From Hymenobacter swuensis DY53 (lineage in GTDB: Bacteria; Bacteroidota; Bacteroidia; Cytophagales; Hymenobacteraceae), in NCBI RefSeq assembly GCF_000576555.1, contig NZ_CP007145.1, positions 4,486,501 to 4,550,500 on the forward strand: a stretch of DNA of 64,000 bases, in the 5' to 3' direction. The position numbers were made by a program, and so were the translations under genes. Shown in pieces: positions 27,590 through 35,679 of the stretch. Positions within the stretch are counted from its first letter, which is position 1. The number at the start of each line of letters is the position of its first letter. Below the pieces are notes generated by a model that saw only the letters and a program-made list of their open reading frames with translations, had not been told where the DNA came from and did no database searches.

Positions 27590-27655
27590 AACGCGAAGCT
27601 TCCGCCACCTGCGTGCTCCAGAAAGAACACACGGGCCGCGGAAGCTTCGCGCAAA
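27590..27655. repeat. Inverted repeat R7 (GCGAAGCT family)
   Basis: cgcgaagcttccgc (from 27590) pairs with gcggaagcttcgcg (to 27654) around a ~37-nt centre. The core GCGAAGCT is shared with the repeat at 25109. It lies between the aminopeptidase start and the 3' end of rpmB. On the rpmB side a short aaacc/ggttt stem with seven T may act as a terminator for rpmB. Confidence 0.75.
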
Positions 27656-27686
27656 AAAACCGACTGGTTTCTCCGGAAAGAGAAGA

Positions 27687-27926
27687 CTAGTAAACGATGA
27701 AGCCCTGCTCCTTCGCCTTCTTCAGGACCGACATGATGCCGTTCTTGTTGATGGTGCGGATGGTGCTGGTAGCTACTTTCAGCGTAACCCAGGCATCTTG
27801 CTCGGGGATGTAAAACCGCTTCTTCTGCAGGTTCGGGTAGAACTTGCGCTTGGTTTTGTTGTTGGCGTGCGAAACGTTGTTGCCTACGCGGGTACGCTTG
27901 CCGGTCAGATCACAAACTCGGGCCAT
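27687..27926 (-). CDS. rpmB: 50S ribosomal protein L28
   Basis: [34 protein letters not shown] is the canonical L28 start; 79 residues is the normal Bacteroidota size. It is read alone on the minus strand, with the aminopeptidase gene downstream instead of rpmG. Confidence 0.98.
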   Translation of the reverse strand: MARVCDLTGKRTRVGNNVSHANNKTKRKFYPNLQKKRFYIPEQDAWVTLKVATSTIRTINKNGIMSVLKKAKEQGFIVY

Positions 27927-28022
27927 GATATTAGGAGCTTAGAGGTTTCAATGCTAGAAAAAGGGACGCAAATATCCGAAGTATTTCGATAGAAGCAAAC
28001 CCAAGGGCTGGAAAATAGCGGG

Positions 28023-28244
28023 TTAGCCCTGTTTCGGGCCCGAATTCGCCTTCTTTTTGTCGCGCGCCGCCTGCCATGGGCAGTGCCGGCAACCGTTGCC
28101 GCAGCAGGAGCCGCGCCGCCGATGGTACTGTTCGGTGAATACCATGTATCCTTCCGGAGTGAAATAGAAGTCGCCGGGCTGGAGGGGCTGAGGAGCGGCT
28201 GAAGGCACGAAACGTAAAATCGGATGAAGCCGCAAGATACGCAA
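28023..28244 (-). CDS. DUF5522 protein, Cys-rich small protein
   Basis: The core GDFYFTPEGYMVFTEQYHRRRG followed by SCCGNGCRHCPW is the DUF5522 signature: a short protein with a CC-x-x-x-C-x-x-C cluster that probably binds metal. The frame starts with TTG at 28244, but a TATCTTGC element overlaps its second to fourth codons, so a downstream start (for example GTG at 28208) may be real. Function is unknown. The basic tail KKKANSGPKQ is not part of the core. Confidence 0.82.
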   Translation of the reverse strand: MRILRLHPILRFVPSAAPQPLQPGDFYFTPEGYMVFTEQYHRRRGSCCGNGCRHCPWQAARDKKKANSGPKQG

Positions 28245-28343
28245 CGGGCCAACAGCTAGGTGGTAACCGAAGCCAGCAGTTGTTTGTATCTTACTCTACC
28301 AACAGGTGCGGCCCGTGTTCCGGCGGCCGGCCCTCCGTATCGT

Positions 28344-28817
28344 ATGCACCTCATCCGGCTTCTTCCTTTGTTCCTTGTCCTGTCATCGTTTGCAGCAATA
28401 GCCCAGCAGACACTACCGGCTACGCTGACTTGGCTGGTGACACGGGTAGCCCAGTCATCGGCGGAGCCCCTGCCAACGCTGCCGTTGCGGGAAGCCCAGC
28501 GCACTTTGGGCACAGCCCGGCAACGGTTTCAGCAGGGCCTGCCCCCTACCGCCCGCCTCTACCTTACGGCCCGCGTACTGAACGAAGCCGCAACGCCCGA
28601 GTTGGTAGTAATAGCCGTAGAAACCTGGCAGGGCCGGCAGCTGCGGGGCTGGATTCTGCGCGCCGGCTCCAGCCAGCAGAATACCCAGCTTCCGGTAGAA
28701 TTCGTGGAAGCCGCTGTGCATGACTGGTTGCTATTACACACTGATGGCCGGGAGGAAGGCAATTACCTGGGCAAATACTGGAACCTGGAGGAAAAGCTAG
28801 CCGCCCGCCCCGAGTAG
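28344..28817 (+). CDS. Secreted protein of unknown function
   Basis: Starting at 28344 the protein has a signal peptide (MHLIRLLPLFLVLSSFAAIAQ) and ~137 mature residues. Parts seen are a helix (LREAQRTLGTARQRFQQGL), a beta region (LYLTARVLNE, ELVVIAVETWQGRQLRGWIL) and a C-terminal VHDWLLLHTDGREEGNYLGKYWNLEEKL. I cannot name the family. Further upstream the frame is open but lacks signal-peptide character. rocD follows after 68 bp. Confidence 0.72.
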   Translation: MHLIRLLPLFLVLSSFAAIAQQTLPATLTWLVTRVAQSSAEPLPTLPLREAQRTLGTARQRFQQGLPPTARLYLTARVLNEAATPELVVIAVETWQGRQLRGWILRAGSSQQNTQLPVEFVEAAVHDWLLLHTDGREEGNYLGKYWNLEEKLAARPE

Positions 28818-28847
28818 TCCCTCGCCAATAGCCGCTCCGGTTTTCCG

Positions 28848-28855
28848 TAGCTTTG
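28848..28855 (+). promoter_or_regulatory. rocD promoter -7 element
   Basis: TAGCTTTG fits TAnnTTTG and lies 30 bp before the rocD start at 28886. No good upstream TTTG is visible at the expected spacing. Confidence 0.5.
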
Positions 28856-28885
28856 AACACCTCCAACCTCAATTTCTTCCCACTT

Positions 28886-30151
28886 ATGTCGTCGTCGTCC
28901 CACCCCGCCGTTTCCGACACCACTACCCACAGCCGCAGCCAGGAGCTGATGGCCCTGGAGGACCAGTACGGTGCCCATAACTATCATCCGCTGCCCGTGG
29001 TGCTGAGCCGGGGTGAAGGCGTTTACCTCTGGGACGTGGAAGGCAAGCGATATGTCGATTTCCTCTCGGCGTACTCGGCCGTGAACCAGGGCCATTGCCA
29101 CCCCCGCATCATCGGGGCCCTGACGGAGCAGGCCCGGAAGCTCACGCTCACGAGCCGTGCCTTCTTCAACGACCAGCTGGGCGCGGCCGAGAAGCAGCTG
29201 TGTGAGCTGTTCAACTATGACAAGGCTCTGCTGATGAACTCCGGAGCCGAGGCGGTGGAAACGGCCCTCAAACTGGCCCGCAAGTGGGGCTACCAGGAGA
29301 AGGGTATTGCTCCCAATCAGGCCCGCATTCTGGTAGCCGAGCACAACTTTCACGGCCGCACTACCGGCATCATCTCCTTCAGCACCGATGGCGACTCGAC
29401 CGGCGGCTTCGGGCCCTATATGCCGGGCTATCAGGTGGTGCCTTATGATGATTTGGAAGCGTTGGCCGAGGCTCTGAAAGACCCGCACGTCTGCGGTTTC
29501 CTGGTAGAGCCCATTCAGGGTGAAGCCGGCGTGATGGTACCCACCGATGGGTATCTGGCTAAGGCGGCGGCTTTGTGCAAGGTGCACAACGTACTGTTTA
29601 TTGCCGATGAAATTCAGACCGGCCTGGGCCGCACCGGCGAGTTGCTGGCGGTATGCTACGAGGGGGTTCACGCCGATATCCTGATTTTGGGGAAGGCACT
29701 GAGCGGCGGCGTACTGCCGGTATCGGCCGTGCTGTCCCGCAACGAAATCATGCTCACCATCCAGCCCGGGCAGCATGGCTCTACTTTCGGTGGTAACCCG
29801 CTGGCCTCAGTAGTGCTGCGTGCTGCGCTGGACGTGCTACTCGAGGAAAAGCTGGCGCAGAACGCTAAGGCTCTGGGCGAAGTATTCCGGGAACGGATGC
29901 GCCGCCTGCAGCAGCAGCGGCCGGAGGTGATTGAGCTGGTGCGCGGCAAGGGCCTGCTCAATGCGGTGGTTATCAAGCCCACGGCCGATGGGCGCACGGC
30001 CTGGGACGTGTGCGTGACGCTGATGGAGCGCGGCCTGCTGGCTAAGCCTACCCACGGCGACATTATCCGCTTCGCCCCGCCGCTGGTGATTACCGAAGAC
30101 CAGCTCCACAAAGCCTGCGACATTATTGAGCAGGTAATCCGGGAGTTCTAG
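28886..30151 (+). CDS. rocD: Ornithine aminotransferase
   Basis: A PLP-dependent class III aminotransferase converting ornithine and 2-oxoglutarate to glutamate semialdehyde and glutamate. [18 protein letters not shown] and [11 protein letters not shown] are specific to ornithine aminotransferase within the class. Other marks are [49 protein letters not shown] and the PLP-lysine segment ILGKALSGG. The start at 28886 (MSSSSHPAV) gives 421 residues. It is a single-gene unit with its own promoter and a hairpin downstream. Confidence 0.96.
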   Translation: MSSSSHPAVSDTTTHSRSQELMALEDQYGAHNYHPLPVVLSRGEGVYLWDVEGKRYVDFLSAYSAVNQGHCHPRIIGALTEQARKLTLTSRAFFNDQLGAAEKQLCELFNYDKALLMNSGAEAVETALKLARKWGYQEKGIAPNQARILVAEHNFHGRTTGIISFSTDGDSTGGFGPYMPGYQVVPYDDLEALAEALKDPHVCGFLVEPIQGEAGVMVPTDGYLAKAAALCKVHNVLFIADEIQTGLGRTGELLAVCYEGVHADILILGKALSGGVLPVSAVLSRNEIMLTIQPGQHGSTFGGNPLASVVLRAALDVLLEEKLAQNAKALGEVFRERMRRLQQQRPEVIELVRGKGLLNAVVIKPTADGRTAWDVCVTLMERGLLAKPTHGDIIRFAPPLVITEDQLHKACDIIEQVIREF

Positions 30152-30184
30152 GCGTTTCCGGTATCCTGATCCGCTTTTTATAAT

Positions 30185-30215
30185 CGAACGACCTGCCCGC
30201 CCGGTAGGTCGTTCG
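30185..30215 (+). terminator. Hairpin downstream of rocD
   Basis: cgaacgacct (30185-30194) pairs perfectly with aggtcgttcg (30206-30215). There is no T-run on the plus-strand side, so it may be a factor-assisted terminator or an mRNA-stabilising stem. Confidence 0.65.
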
Positions 30216-30332
30216 GCGTGTATGGGCTACCATTCACCAGCTCCTACCATACCCCGCCGACAAAACCGACGCACTGGCCGCCGACCGTAGCCGGTTGACC
30301 GAAGAAGCAGCCGGAGGGCCGGCCACCCACGG

Positions 30333-30340
30333 TACCTTTG
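30333..30340 (+). promoter_or_regulatory. Promoter -7 element for small lipoprotein
   Basis: TACCTTTG matches the consensus and lies 29 bp before the start codon at 30370. Confidence 0.5.
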
Positions 30341-30369
30341 ATGCATTACTTCCTCAAAACTTTACCGTT

Positions 30370-30588
30370 ATGTGTACTCTTCGGGTGTTTTTATTCTGTG
30401 GCGTTATCAGCCTGCTGGCCAGCTGCCAGACCAGCCGTCCCACATTTGTACCCCGTACCTTCGGAGCCATAACGTCCTTCCCTTCCGACTCGGCCAGCAC
30501 AGTGCTGCTGCTGCACGATTCGCAGGGTCCGCAAGCTACCCGCGTGGTGATGACGACCACCGAAGCGGCCTCCTTCCGCCAGCAGTAG
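30370..30588 (+). CDS. Small putative lipoprotein (72 aa)
   Basis: A short hydrophobic signal (MCTLRVFLFCGVISLLASC) ends in a good lipobox with the acylated Cys, leaving a 54-residue mature chain rich in S, T and P (SFPSDSASTVLLLHDSQG). It has its own promoter element and a downstream hairpin, supporting a real gene. No family is recognised. Confidence 0.6.
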   Translation: MCTLRVFLFCGVISLLASCQTSRPTFVPRTFGAITSFPSDSASTVLLLHDSQGPQATRVVMTTTEAASFRQQ

Positions 30589-30642
30589 CCCTGACTGGCG
30601 CGGCATTTACCCTGCTTTACCGCTCCCCTCATAGTACCCCTT

Positions 30643-30690
30643 GCCGCCGTGCTGTTTCCCGTTGTCGGGTACGGCGCGGCGGTTTTTTTT
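30643..30690 (+). terminator. Terminator after small lipoprotein
   Basis: gccgccgtgc and gcgcggcgg can pair across a loop, followed by nine T. It lies about 55 bp after the stop codon at 30588. Confidence 0.7.
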
Positions 30691-30761
30691 TGTACGCAGC
30701 CAACAGCCTTGCCCCAGGCAGCAGCTTGAAAGCACCAATAGTTTGTGTCTACCTTCGGGCT

Positions 30762-31283
30762 ATGCAAACAACTATCCGGTTCCGCTGGTGGGTGGCGGTG
30801 CTACTCCTGAGCAGCTGCCGCAGCGAGCAGACCGCCTTTTCCTTTCGCTCCGCTCCGACGGCTACCAGCAACCCGGTGGCCCAGCCTGTGGCCGAAGCGG
30901 CCAGCACCGCGGCTACCACATTAGCTGTAATACCTGAGCCGGCTATTTCATCGGCTACAGCCCGGCAGATGCCGCAGCCGGTTACGGGCCGAGCACCGCG
31001 CCCCCGCCTTACTACAGCTTTCCGACAACAGACGGTGCCACGGCGGACTACTGAAACCACTGCCGTAACCCGGCCCCAGAACCCAACCCGGCACGATGCG
31101 CTGCATGTAGTGCTGGGGGCACTGCTGATAGTAGGCGGCGTGGTGGCAGGTCTGGCACTGGGCGGCTGGCTGGGACTGGGCGTGGGGGCCGTGGTGGTGC
31201 TGCTGGGCTATTACTTCGTGGTGCTGGGCATCGGGGGCAAGCACGCCTGGCTGGAGATTTTTCAGGAGTTTTTTAACATGTGA
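30762..31283 (+). CDS. Putative lipoprotein with C-terminal membrane segments
   Basis: A lipoprotein signal (WWVAVLLLSSC) is followed by ~90 residues rich in A, T, P and R of low complexity, then two closely spaced hydrophobic helices (LHVVLGALLIVGGVVAGLALGGWLGLG and VGAVVVLLGYYFVVLGIG) and a short amphipathic end (WLEIFQEFFNM). The combination of N-terminal lipid anchor and C-terminal helical hairpin occurs in several Bacteroidota proteins of unknown function. A near-consensus TACCTTCG lies at 30750-30757, four bases before the ATG. Confidence 0.7.
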   Translation: MQTTIRFRWWVAVLLLSSCRSEQTAFSFRSAPTATSNPVAQPVAEAASTAATTLAVIPEPAISSATARQMPQPVTGRAPRPRLTTAFRQQTVPRRTTETTAVTRPQNPTRHDALHVVLGALLIVGGVVAGLALGGWLGLGVGAVVVLLGYYFVVLGIGGKHAWLEIFQEFFNM

Positions 31284-31326
31284 TGCCCACCAGCTGGTCC
31301 GGTACCGGCTACCCGGCCGGCAACCT

Positions 31327-31334
31327 TACCTTTG
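31327..31334 (+). promoter_or_regulatory. hemB promoter -7 element
   Basis: TACCTTTG matches the consensus and lies 41 bp upstream of the hemB start. Confidence 0.55.
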
Positions 31335-31375
31335 CTTTGGTTGTTCTATCCCGTCTTACCAACTGACTTTTTTGT

Positions 31376-32368
31376 ATGCCCCAGCTGCCCACGCACCGCC
31401 CGCGCCGCAACCGCAAATCCTCGGTTATCCGCGACATGGTGCAGGAAACCCACCTTACTGTTCACGATTTTATTTATCCGCTGTTCCTGATTGAGGGCCA
31501 GAGTCAGCAGGTGGAAATCCACTCCATGCCGGGCGTGTACCGCTACTCGGCCGATACGATTATCGATGAAATCGGGCGCTGCGTGGAGCTGGGTATTAAA
31601 ACCTTCGCGCCATTCCCCGGCATCAACGAGGCGCTAAAGGACCGGCTGGCCCGCGAATCGGCTAATCCCGAGGGGCTGTACCTGAAAACAGTGGCCAATA
31701 TTAAGCGGCAGTTTCCGGAGGTAGTGCTGATGACCGACGTGGCCATGGACCCTTATTCCTCCGATGGTCACGACGGCGTGGTGGATGCCGAGTCGGGCGA
31801 GATTCTCAATGACGCTACCCTGGAGGTGCTGGGCCAGATGGCCCTGGCCCAGGCCCGCGCCGGCAGTGACATCATCGGACCGAGCGACATGATGGACGGG
31901 CGCGTGGCCTGGATCCGGGAAGTGCTCGACCAGAACGCATTTGCCCACGTCAGCATCATGAGCTACACGGCCAAATACGCTTCCGCTTTCTACGGTCCTT
32001 TCCGCGACGCGCTGGACTCTGCTCCCAAGAAAGGCGACAAGAAAAGCTATCAGATGAACCCCGCCAACCGCCGCGAAGCCCTGCGCGAGCTGGCCCTCGA
32101 CGAGTTGGAAGGCGCCGATATGGTGATGATCAAGCCGGCCCTGAGCTACCTCGACGTGATTCGGGAAGTGCGCGACAATACCCACCTGCCCGTGACGGCC
32201 TACAACGTATCGGGCGAGTACGCCATGGTGAAGGCTGCTGCCCAGAACGGCTGGCTCGACGGCGAAAAGACGATGATGGAAGTCCTCACCAGCATCAAAC
32301 GCGCCGGTGCCGATGCTATCCTCACCTACTTCGCCAAGGAAGCCGCCGAAGTGTTGCGGCGGGGGTAA
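31376..32368 (+). CDS. hemB: Delta-aminolevulinic acid dehydratase (porphobilinogen synthase)
   Basis: It condenses two 5-aminolevulinate molecules to porphobilinogen in haem synthesis. Motifs are RRNRKSSVIRDMVQET at the N-terminus, the Schiff-base lysines in SYTAKYASAFYGPFRDA and MVMIKPALSYLD, and GPSDMMDGRV. The metal region reads DVAMDPYSSDGHDG: the Cys residues of zinc-type enzymes are replaced by Ala and Asp, as in Mg-dependent HemB. It is 330 residues with a full catalytic set, followed by a near-perfect inverted repeat. Confidence 0.97.
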   Translation: MPQLPTHRPRRNRKSSVIRDMVQETHLTVHDFIYPLFLIEGQSQQVEIHSMPGVYRYSADTIIDEIGRCVELGIKTFAPFPGINEALKDRLARESANPEGLYLKTVANIKRQFPEVVLMTDVAMDPYSSDGHDGVVDAESGEILNDATLEVLGQMALAQARAGSDIIGPSDMMDGRVAWIREVLDQNAFAHVSIMSYTAKYASAFYGPFRDALDSAPKKGDKKSYQMNPANRREALRELALDELEGADMVMIKPALSYLDVIREVRDNTHLPVTAYNVSGEYAMVKAAAQNGWLDGEKTMMEVLTSIKRAGADAILTYFAKEAAEVLRRG

Positions 32369-32383
32369 CGGCGCGGTTTTATC

Positions 32384-32485
32384 TGTCATCCTGAACGCAG
32401 TAAAGGACCTTATCAAGCAGGAACGACAAGCGTATCAACGACTCGTTCCTGCTTGACAAGGTCCTTTACTGCGTTCAGGATGACA
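32384..32485. repeat. Inverted repeat R4 (GTCATCCTGA family), almost perfect
   Basis: Arms 32384-32426 and 32443-32485 are reverse complements over 43 bp with one mismatch, around a 16-nt loop. They start tgtcatcctgaacgc and contain agtaaaggacctt. It lies between hemB and a GNAT gene in the same direction. Translating its right arm gives the false leader MTRSFTAFRMT to the next gene. Confidence 0.93.
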
Positions 32486-32527
32486 CCCTTTTTTCTTATT
32501 ATTTCATTACTTCATCACCCCAACAAG

Positions 32528-33031
32528 ATGCCCCGCCTCGCTACCGCTGCCGATTTGCCGACCATTCTCGACCTTATCCGGCAGGTGGTGCCGCTGATGA
32601 ACGCGGCCGGTAACTGGCAGTGGACGGTTGAGTACCCCAACGAAGCTGTCTTCCAGCGCGACATTGAGCGGCAGCACCTGTGGGTAGCGGAACTGGACGG
32701 CCGCGTGGCCGCCGTAGCCGCCCTCACCCACAACGACCAAGATGCCGAGTACGCCCAGGCCGATTGGGACGTGGCCGAGCCGGCTCTGGTCACCCACCGG
32801 CTGGCCGTGCATCCGCAAGCCCAGGGCCATGGGCTGGCCGCCGGCTTATTGGCCCAGGCTGAAGTGCTGGCCCGGCAGCAGGGCCTGCGGGTGCTGCGCG
32901 TAGATACCAACTCCGAAAATCAAGCGACCCAGCAACTGTTCCCAAAGCTGGGTTACCGCTACGCCGGCGAAATCACGCTGGCATTTCGGCCGGGGCTACG
33001 GTTTTTCTGCTACGAAAAGCAGCTGGCTTAG
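32528..33031 (+). CDS. GNAT family N-acetyltransferase
   Basis: A 167-residue acyl-CoA-dependent transferase. LVTHRLAVHPQAQGHGLAAGLLAQAE contains the acetyl-CoA pyrophosphate-binding loop (Q-x-x-G-x-G/A type), and LRVDTNSENQATQQLFPKLGYRYAGEI is the usual C-terminal half. The start at 32528 (MPRLATAADLPTI) is chosen because the open frame upstream lies in the repeat. The substrate is unknown. Confidence 0.9.
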   Translation: MPRLATAADLPTILDLIRQVVPLMNAAGNWQWTVEYPNEAVFQRDIERQHLWVAELDGRVAAVAALTHNDQDAEYAQADWDVAEPALVTHRLAVHPQAQGHGLAAGLLAQAEVLARQQGLRVLRVDTNSENQATQQLFPKLGYRYAGEITLAFRPGLRFFCYEKQLA

Positions 33032-33051
33032 CAGAAAGCGCTAGGTACCAT

Positions 33052-34467
33052 CTACTTCCTGAACGGCCAGCGGCCCAGGCGGCGGCTCCAGAGCAGAAAC
33101 ACCACCGTGCCCAGGCCCATCATCAGCACGGCGGCCAGCTGAAACGGCAGGAACACCGTGCGGCCACTCAGGTGCAGCTCAATACCCTCCGTAATACTCC
33201 AGAACACCCACAGCCATACCGCCACGGCCACCACCACCGGCAGCGGATACAGCGGCATCCGGAATGGCAAACCCTGCGTGCCCCGGCGGCGGCGCAGTAG
33301 CACCAGCCCCACAGCCTGCCCCACGAACTGCACCAGGATCCGCATGGCCAGGATGGCGGAAATGACTTCGCCTAGTTTGAACAGCAGGCTAAACACGAAG
33401 CCCATACCGCCCAGCAGCAGCAGCGAAACGTGCGGAAACTGCTTGGTAGGGTGCGTTTTGGCGAAGATGGGCAGAAACTCGCCGTCGGCAGCGGCAGCGT
33501 AGGGGATGCGCGAGTAGCCCAGCAGCACCGCAAACAGGGACGCAAACGCCACCCACAGCACCAAGGCCGTAGCGGCTTTGGCGGCAACTGCGCCGTACAG
33601 CCGCTCTACAAACGTGCTGACGATGAACTCGGAGTGGCGGGCTTCAGCCCAGGGAATCACTGATCCTACGCTCCAGTTCAGCAGCAGGTACAGCGCCATA
33701 ATGCCCAGAATACTCAGGAAAATACTGCGCGGAATCAGCTTGTGCGGCTCTTTTACCTCGCCACCCAGGTGGCACACGTTGTAGTAGCCGAGGTAGCTAT
33801 AAATGGTTTTGACGGTGGCCTGGCCCATAGCCACCGACATCAGCACGCCAGGCAGCGCGCCTATGCCCCCGGTTGGCAGCCACTGCACAGAATGCGTGGC
33901 GTGCGTGAGGCCGCCGAAAATCAGCCAGCCCATGAGTCCCAGCACGCCCACGCACAGCAGCACGCCCAGTCGCCCCACGTCCTCGATGCGGCGGTAGAGC
34001 AGCGCAATCAGCAGCAGCACTACCACGCCCGAAACCATCTTGGGCTGCCACCACTCAGTGAGCGGCACCAGGTAGCCGAAGTACTGCGCAAAGCCAATAG
34101 CGCCCGAAGCCACCACCAGCGGAGCCTGCACCAGCGTCTGCCACACGTACAAAAACGACATTAGCCGGCCCCAGCTTTGCTCGCCATAAGCCAGCTTCAG
34201 GAAGCGGTAGGAGCCGCCGGCTTCGGGGTAGGCCGCGCCAAGTTCGCTCCAAATCAGCCCGTCTACCAGGCTCAGGGCCGCGCCCACCACCCAGGCCAGC
34301 AGAAAATTCGGGCCCATGAACCCCATCACCAGCGGCAGCGTTACGAAGGGCCCGATGCCCACCATGTCAATCATGTTCAGGGCCGTGGCCTGCACCAGCC
34401 CCAGGCGGCGGCGCAGCGGCGCAGTGGCTTCGAGCAAGGGGGCAGAAGGAGAGTCGAGGTTGGGCAT
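33052..34467 (-). CDS. APC-family amino acid permease
   Basis: A 471-residue inner-membrane protein with about twelve hydrophobic helices. The N-terminal segment NMIDMVGIGPFVTLPLVMGFMGP has the interrupted-helix glycine motif of APC transporters, followed by WSELGAAYPEAGGSYRFL, a family hallmark. LGGEVKEPHKLIPRSIFLSI and SRIPYAAAADGEFLPIFAKTHP are also typical. It probably imports amino acids or related amines. It converges on the GNAT gene (20 bp apart). Confidence 0.93.
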   Translation of the reverse strand: MPNLDSPSAPLLEATAPLRRRLGLVQATALNMIDMVGIGPFVTLPLVMGFMGPNFLLAWVVGAALSLVDGLIWSELGAAYPEAGGSYRFLKLAYGEQSWGRLMSFLYVWQTLVQAPLVVASGAIGFAQYFGYLVPLTEWWQPKMVSGVVVLLLIALLYRRIEDVGRLGVLLCVGVLGLMGWLIFGGLTHATHSVQWLPTGGIGALPGVLMSVAMGQATVKTIYSYLGYYNVCHLGGEVKEPHKLIPRSIFLSILGIMALYLLLNWSVGSVIPWAEARHSEFIVSTFVERLYGAVAAKAATALVLWVAFASLFAVLLGYSRIPYAAAADGEFLPIFAKTHPTKQFPHVSLLLLGGMGFVFSLLFKLGEVISAILAMRILVQFVGQAVGLVLLRRRRGTQGLPFRMPLYPLPVVVAVAVWLWVFWSITEGIELHLSGRTVFLPFQLAAVLMMGLGTVVFLLWSRRLGRWPFRK

Positions 34468-34621
34468 CGGGGAGGGGAGAAGCAGTAAAAGTCGCAGAAA
34501 CCTGGAATGTTCGACGAGGCATCTTCTACGCAGCTGAGCCAGCCTTGCCCACCAGCCCGATCGGGCATTTCCAACCTAAGCCCAACCCGGCGCGTACCAG
34601 CAGGCACACGCACCTTACCTT

Positions 34622-35578
34622 ATGTCGGCCGGTTCATCCAAGATTGCCATTTACGGAGCCATTGGCGCCAACGTAGCTATTGCCATCAGCAAGTTTGTGG
34701 CGGCCTTCTTCACCGGCAGCTCAGCCATGCTTTCCGAGGGGATTCACTCCTTGGTCGACAGCGGCAACGGCCTGCTGATTCTGTATGGCGTGAAGCAGTC
34801 CGAAAAGCCGGCCGATGCCCGTCACCCGTTCGGCCGGAGTAAGGAACTGTATTTCTGGGCGCTGATTGTGGCGGTGCTGGTGTTTTCGGTGGGCGGCGGC
34901 ATGTCGTTCTACGAGGGCATCGAGCACCTCAAGCACCCCGCCCCCATCACCGACCCCACTTGGAACTACTGGGTGCTGGGCCTCTCGATGCTGTTTGAGG
35001 GCATTTCCTGCTTCCTGGCCTTCCGTGAGTTCAACAAAACGCGTGGCGACTCGGGCTTCTGGGCTACGCTGGGCCGCAGTAAGGACCCCTCGGTATTCGC
35101 TATTCTGATGGAAGATATGGCCGCGCTGCTGGGTTTGGTTATTGCGCTGGCCGGCGTGTATTTCGGGCATGCCCTCAACAATCCGTACTTTGATGGCGGT
35201 GCTTCCATTTGCATCGGGGTGCTGCTGGTTTCGGTAGCCATCTTCCTGATTTATAAAACTAAAGGCCTGCTGGTAGGGGAAGGTGTGGACGATGAAACCC
35301 TCGACTCGCTGGAGTCCCTGGCCCGCGCCCAGCACGGCGTAGAAGCCGTCCGTCGTCCGCTCACCATGTACATGGGGCCGCAGGATGTGGTGCTGGCGCT
35401 GGATGTAGAGTTCCACGACCACCTTTCGGCCAATGAAGTGGAGGTAGCCGTAGACCAGCTCCAGGATATTATCCGGGCCAAGCACCCGGAGTTCAAGCGA
35501 ATTTTCATTGAAGCCAAAGGCCTGGCCGGTAAACTGCGCAACCCCACAGCTACCGACGCTATTTCCCCTCAGATTTAA
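34622..35578 (+). CDS. Cation diffusion facilitator family transporter
   Basis: A 318-residue metal/H+ antiporter with about five to six helices and a C-terminal cytoplasmic domain. The transmembrane metal site HSLVDSGN is present in the second helix. In the fifth helix the usual H/D-x-x-x-D pattern reads ILMEDMAALLGL, so one ligand differs, as in the ZnT9/TMEM163-like branch. HPFGRSKELYFWALIVAVLVF is typical of that branch. Zn or Fe export is likely; specificity cannot be told. Confidence 0.9.
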   Translation: MSAGSSKIAIYGAIGANVAIAISKFVAAFFTGSSAMLSEGIHSLVDSGNGLLILYGVKQSEKPADARHPFGRSKELYFWALIVAVLVFSVGGGMSFYEGIEHLKHPAPITDPTWNYWVLGLSMLFEGISCFLAFREFNKTRGDSGFWATLGRSKDPSVFAILMEDMAALLGLVIALAGVYFGHALNNPYFDGGASICIGVLLVSVAIFLIYKTKGLLVGEGVDDETLDSLESLARAQHGVEAVRRPLTMYMGPQDVVLALDVEFHDHLSANEVEVAVDQLQDIIRAKHPEFKRIFIEAKGLAGKLRNPTATDAISPQI

Positions 35579-35580
35579 AT

Positions 35581-35679
35581 CAGTTGCCGGTTGTGCGTTA
35601 CCAGTTACCGGTTACTAGGTTGCTAAGTGCAAACAGACAACCCGTAGCTCGCAACTCACAACGCACAAATGGCAACTCA
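35581..35679. repeat. Word-type inverted repeat W4
   Basis: The left arm (35581-35622) is a string of related words: agttgccgg, ttgtgcgtt, accagttaccggtt, actaggttg. The right arm (35638-35679) is its imperfect reverse complement (caacccgtag, ctcgcaactcacaacgcac, aaatggcaactc). It fills the 101-bp gap between the CDF gene and the glycosidase, and ends at the next ATG. Confidence 0.82.

Noticed and set aside
27901..27980. Promoter -7 element for rpmB
   Set aside because: GATATTTG on the minus strand is close to, but does not match, TAnnTTTG, and no better candidate is present, so it is not listed as a feature.
32453..32527. N-terminal leader MTRSFTAFRMT on the GNAT protein
   Set aside because: It is a translation of the right arm of the inverted repeat at 32384-32485; the real start is 32528.
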